Assembly: GCA_039944535.1 (NCBI GenBank)
Contig: JBDUYP010000018.1
Coordinates: 31,869-95,868, forward strand
Reading direction: 5' to 3'
Origin: JAMZMI01 sp039944535
Lineage (GTDB): Bacteria > Bacteroidota > Bacteroidia > Cytophagales > Cyclobacteriaceae
Length of the DNA: 64,000 nt
Below, piece after piece: positions 60,897 through 64,000 of this stretch (its first letter is position 1; every line of letters begins with the position of its first letter). A model generated the notes under the pieces. The model searched no databases, was not told the DNA's origin, and was given only the letters and a program-made list of their open reading frames with translations. Made by a program: the position numbers and the translations under genes.

Positions 60897-61529
60897 ATGA
60901 AAGTAGAAATCTGGTCGGACGTGCTGTGTCCGTTTTGTTATATAGGTAAGCGTCGGTTCGAAAAGGCAGTGGCGGAGTACGGCGGAGAAGTGGAAGTAGA
61001 GTGGAAAAGCTTCCTGCTCGACCCCTCACTCAAAACCAACCCCAATCAAAGCGTAAGTGAAATGCTGGCTGAGCGCAAAGGCTGGTCACTGGAGTACGCC
61101 CGCGATGCAAACAAGCATGTCACGGAAATGGCGAGTGGAGAAGGCCTTGATTACAATATGGACAAAGCTGTTGTAGCCAACTCATTTGACGCGCATAGGC
61201 TGTTGCATCTAGCCAAATCAAAAGGACTGGGTGATGAAGCAAAAGAGGCGCTGTTTCGTGCATATTTCACAGAGGGCAAAAATATCGCAGCTATCACCAC
61301 GCTTGTTGCTATTGGAAAAGAGGTAGGCTTGGATGAGAATGAAGTAGAAACCATGCTCATGGGTAATGAATTTAACGTAGAAGTGAATGCTGATATAAAG
61401 GAAGCACAGACGATCGGGGTTACGGGAGTTCCGTTTTTCGTGGCAGAGCGTAAGTATGCCGTTTCTGGAGCACAGCACTCCGATACCTTCGTTGAGTTTT
61501 TGAAGAAGGCTGACTCATTTTCAGGTTAA
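60897..61529 (+). CDS. DsbA-family oxidoreductase (FrnE-like)
   Basis: 210 residues of the cytoplasmic FrnE branch. The active site is CPFC (Cys11, Cys14) at the very N-terminus, after VEIWSDVL, and GVTGVPFFVAERKYAVSGAQ carries the cis-Pro loop. No signal peptide. It acts as a thiol-disulfide oxidoreductase in the cytoplasm; the substrate is unknown. It stands alone. Confidence 0.94.
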   Translation: MKVEIWSDVLCPFCYIGKRRFEKAVAEYGGEVEVEWKSFLLDPSLKTNPNQSVSEMLAERKGWSLEYARDANKHVTEMASGEGLDYNMDKAVVANSFDAHRLLHLAKSKGLGDEAKEALFRAYFTEGKNIAAITTLVAIGKEVGLDENEVETMLMGNEFNVEVNADIKEAQTIGVTGVPFFVAERKYAVSGAQHSDTFVEFLKKADSFSG

Positions 61530-61647
61530 AATTTTCATAAAAAGGCACAGTCAACCTGTAAAATTTTGACTGTTAACACATTAGCAAGTTTTAGGATAGG
61601 ATTTTTAATTGAATCATCTTACCTTAATACAACAAAATCTGCTTTTA

Positions 61648-62157
61648 GTGAAAATTTCTCTCGTGAATCTTGTATTCATTCTCGCGTTATCTGCTTGCGG
61701 GACTGAAGCCAGGCAATTTGATATATCTAAGGTTCTTACCTTCGGTCTTGACTTTGAAGGCGACTTGGGGACCCAGATAAGCAACGAATCTGACTTGGAC
61801 TTTAAGGATTTGAGTTCATATCAGGACTATACAGAGGCCTACTATATCAATGATCTTACTTACACCTATCACCCGGATATTGACAATCTATCTTTGGATG
61901 GATCAGTGTTGGGTTATCTGATTTCGGAGGGAACAGAATACCCTCTTTTTGAACTCGATCAATTCGATTTCGAATCCGAGCATGAAGGCTCTATCTTTCC
62001 AAGCCAGCAAGCTGTGGATATTGCCACTCAGCAGTTGCTTACCAGCGGGGCTATTGTAATTCGTCTGGATTGTAATGTGGATCAAATTCCTGCCAAATTT
62101 TCAATTGACCTTCATTTTGACACAACTGTATCTGTAGATTTGGATTCAGCGCTATGA
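61648..62157 (+). CDS. Putative lipoprotein
   Basis: About 170 residues from GTG at 61648, chosen because it gives a classic lipoprotein signal KISLVNLVFILALSACGTE (Cys17). A TTG at 61609 would add 13 residues. The mature protein is acidic with strand-rich sections. No motif recognised. It overlaps the DUF6588 gene by four bases, so the two are probably an outer-membrane pair. Confidence 0.75.
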   Translation: MKISLVNLVFILALSACGTEARQFDISKVLTFGLDFEGDLGTQISNESDLDFKDLSSYQDYTEAYYINDLTYTYHPDIDNLSLDGSVLGYLISEGTEYPLFELDQFDFESEHEGSIFPSQQAVDIATQQLLTSGAIVIRLDCNVDQIPAKFSIDLHFDTTVSVDLDSAL

Positions 62158-63176
62158 GGTTCCTGAGATACATATTGGTTAGCTTAATCTTACTCGGAAG
62201 CGTGACTTCTGAAGCTCAGGATGAGCAGGATATTTATCTTCAGGTGGGAGCCGAAGAAGGGAAACAGTTTCTGGAAAGTTACCTAGCGCCCCTTTTCAGC
62301 GGAGTAGGGTATGGATTTTCTGCAGGCTGGTACAATACTGGTGAAACACACGACCCGCTGGGTTTTGACATTACGATATCGGGTAGTCTTGCATTCATTC
62401 CCAAATCGGACTTCACCTTCCGGTTTAATAATTCGGAATATGAAAAATTGCAGCTTAGCAATGAAAGCTCTGCTCAGCTACCAACCATTTTCGGCCCACA
62501 GAACAAAGAGCAGAGGCCCGAACTGACTATTCTTGATGAAAATGATGAAACACTCGTAAGAGTGACCTCTCCACCTGGTGCTATCGATATGAAAGATGTT
62601 ATTGGGTTCGATGCTGTACCCATACCGATGGTTCAGATTGGACTTGGCTTGTATGCAGGAACGGATATCAAATTCCGATATCTACCTAAGCTCGATTTTG
62701 GCAGGGCTAGCGTATCAATGTTCGGAATGGGGTTGCAGCATGATCTGGGGCAGTGGTTTAAGCGAACGAAGTACCAAAACGTCAGTATATCATTGCTGGG
62801 TGCATTTAATGGGCTAACTACAACCGGTGACTTGTCTTACAGCGACCCTGACACAAAAAACAATAAAGGCGTTTTTAAGATAAATGGAGTGAATTTTCAG
62901 TTAATTGGCTCCAAGGAATATCTTGACCTAATTACTATTTACGGTGGAGTTGGGTTTGCGAGAGCAGGGTCTCGCGTTCAGATTTTAGGGAATTATCCTA
63001 TCGATGAGCAATACGAGCAGTTGACAAAAGACCCAATAGACTTTAGGTACAGTCAAAGCAGTATGAATTTTACGGCGGGGCTTACGGTGAAGCTCTTATT
63101 TATCACCCTGGGCCTTTCCCACACCATGCAGAAATATCAGGTGACTACTGCGAGCATCGGCATAAGTGTAAGGTAG
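62154..63176 (+). CDS. DUF6588-family outer-membrane protein
   Basis: 340 residues. Signal peptide about 1-22, then YLAPLFSGVGYGFSAGWYNT and repeated amphipathic strands suggest a beta-barrel of the DUF6588 type known in Bacteroidota. No function assigned. It is the last intact gene before the decayed nrdJ. Confidence 0.85.
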   Translation: MRFLRYILVSLILLGSVTSEAQDEQDIYLQVGAEEGKQFLESYLAPLFSGVGYGFSAGWYNTGETHDPLGFDITISGSLAFIPKSDFTFRFNNSEYEKLQLSNESSAQLPTIFGPQNKEQRPELTILDENDETLVRVTSPPGAIDMKDVIGFDAVPIPMVQIGLGLYAGTDIKFRYLPKLDFGRASVSMFGMGLQHDLGQWFKRTKYQNVSISLLGAFNGLTTTGDLSYSDPDTKNNKGVFKINGVNFQLIGSKEYLDLITIYGGVGFARAGSRVQILGNYPIDEQYEQLTKDPIDFRYSQSSMNFTAGLTVKLLFITLGLSHTMQKYQVTTASIGISVR

Positions 63177-63190
63177 TTTCTTCACCCCGA

Positions 63191-64000
63191 TTGGCGTTCA
63201 GATGCCTTCTTCCAAATCCGGTGGCTGTAGTTCAAACTGCTTGTTGTACGAGTACAGACGATATGCATCGCCGCATGGCCAAAGAATTCGGTCGTGCCGA
63301 ATCCAATTATAAAATCAAAAAAGACAGAAGGCAATTGCTTTCTGAGTATGGACAAAACCGCTCGAGGCTTTCGGAGGAAGTGATTTACAGGCTATTTAAG
63401 GACTTCAAATACCTTATTCCTCAAGGTAGCGTGATGTCATCCTGGGCAATCCTTATGTGGTCGGTTCGCTTTCCAACTGCGTAGTGGTGAAAGCACCACT
63501 TGACTCTTATGGTGGTGACCGATCAGCAATTGGCGCAGCTGTGTAAACGTCGATGTGGCGTTGGTTTTGACCTGTCAAAGTTAAGGCCGAAGGGCGCAGG
63601 AGTAATGAATGCAGCCGGTACTTCCAGTGGAGCGCTATAGCAATACGACAAGGGAAGTCAGTCAGAATGAAAGGAGAGGAGCACTCATGCTCACCATGGA
63701 GGTCACCCATCCTGATATCGAAGACTTTATCACGGTCAAACAGGTGGAGATGGATACCTGGAAAATGCTTTATGAAAATGGAAAAAGGGGTAGGAGAACG
63801 GGGCTTGGGTTTACTGCGCTGGCAGATACTTTGGCCGCCCTGGGTTTGAAATTTGATGTGCCAGCCGCTATTGAGGTGATGGACAAAATGATGCAAACAA
63901 AGTGTAAGGCCGAGTTTGACAGCTCAATCGATATGGCAATAGAAAGAGGAAAGTTTGAGGCTTTTGATCCAAAGGTGGAAAACACATCCAAATTCGTCCA
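63191..64000 (+). pseudogene. nrdJ: Decayed B12-dependent ribonucleotide reductase (nrdJ), partial
   Basis: Pieces of class II reductase occur in order but in different frames: DDMHRRMAKEFGRAESNY and LSEEVIYRLFKDFKYLIPQG near 63251-63435, LGNPYVVGSLSNCVVV after a shift near 63440, TDQQLAQLCKRRCGVGFDLS after a shift near 63515, ERYSNTTREVSQNERRGALM after a junction at 63628-63634, and DTWKMLYENGKRGRRTGLGF after a large internal loss near 63741. The active-site core between FITVKQ and the last piece is missing. It runs off the right edge. Confidence 0.88.

Noticed and set aside
63191..64000. nrdJ lesions as plain sequencing error
   Set aside because: Single-base errors could explain one shift, but not the loss of the VSFM-type stretch and of several hundred codons of the core.

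Overview
The window reads as chromosomal DNA of a Bacteroidota bacterium, most likely of the Cytophagales type. Signs of this are TAnnTTTG promoter-like boxes in place of an E. coli -10, weak or absent Shine-Dalgarno sites, lipoproteins with Bacteroidota-style signal peptides, a type IX secretion-like C-terminal domain, a PID-CTERM mini-protein, DUF6090/DUF6588/DUF3667 proteins, a fused two-domain E1 dehydrogenase, and ExbB/ExbD genes in a four-gene set. No insertion sequence, prophage, CRISPR array or rRNA operon was seen. The only RNA genes found are tRNA-Ser(GGA) and RNase P RNA.

Layout. 1-2112: end of a magnesium transporter, a 2-hydroxyacid dehydrogenase, greA and a HIT protein. 2290-8766: ruvC diverges from a tight series of start/stop-overlapping genes (flippase-like protein, glycosyltransferase, small protein, PP2C phosphatase, polysaccharide deacetylase, tatD, asparaginase). 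8839-11265: tRNA-Ser and an exbB/exbD energising complex. 11318-14053, minus strand: coiled-coil lipoprotein, HNH nuclease, smpB, tsaD. 14074-21916: tamB, photolyase, a small unknown gene, rnpB and a sigma-54-type response regulator with no DNA-binding domain. 21928-31000: small lipoproteins, a LuxE-like protein, fused E1 dehydrogenase, alanine dehydrogenase, a PD-(D/E)XK protein, a UMF1 transporter and an NDH-2-like dehydrogenase.

30976-35070 is the most interesting intact system: a C39-like cysteine peptidase, a RimK-type ATP-grasp ligase, a GCS2-type carboxylate-amine ligase and an N-formylglutamate amidohydrolase-family protein, all nearly touching. Two ligases and two hydrolases of amide bonds suggest that a small amide-linked metabolite or peptide tag is built and trimmed.

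35150-47446: two sensor kinases, a lipase, a patatin-like membrane protein, a degenerate aspartyl protease with PDZ domain, a large secreted beta protein and a 55-residue PID-CTERM protein. 47479-55356: a TPR-LuxR regulator, then an operon in which one N-terminal membrane module (K-W-P-E-Y-L) recurs in two DUF6090 proteins, in a cupin lipoprotein and in a 25-codon stub. This region also holds a YfcC-type transporter, a third DUF6090 protein and an internally deleted histidine kinase. 55523-57553: a YHYH/MORN/SCO1 set that may relate to copper. 57731-63176: unknown protein plus TPR kinase, DUF3667 protein, DsbA-like oxidoreductase, lipoprotein and DUF6588 protein. 63191-64000: a decayed B12-dependent ribonucleotide reductase.

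Gene decay (nrdJ, the histidine kinase, the DUF6090 stub) clusters in the right third of the window, while the left half is mostly compact housekeeping DNA. All functions are assigned by reading the proteins; no database search was run.
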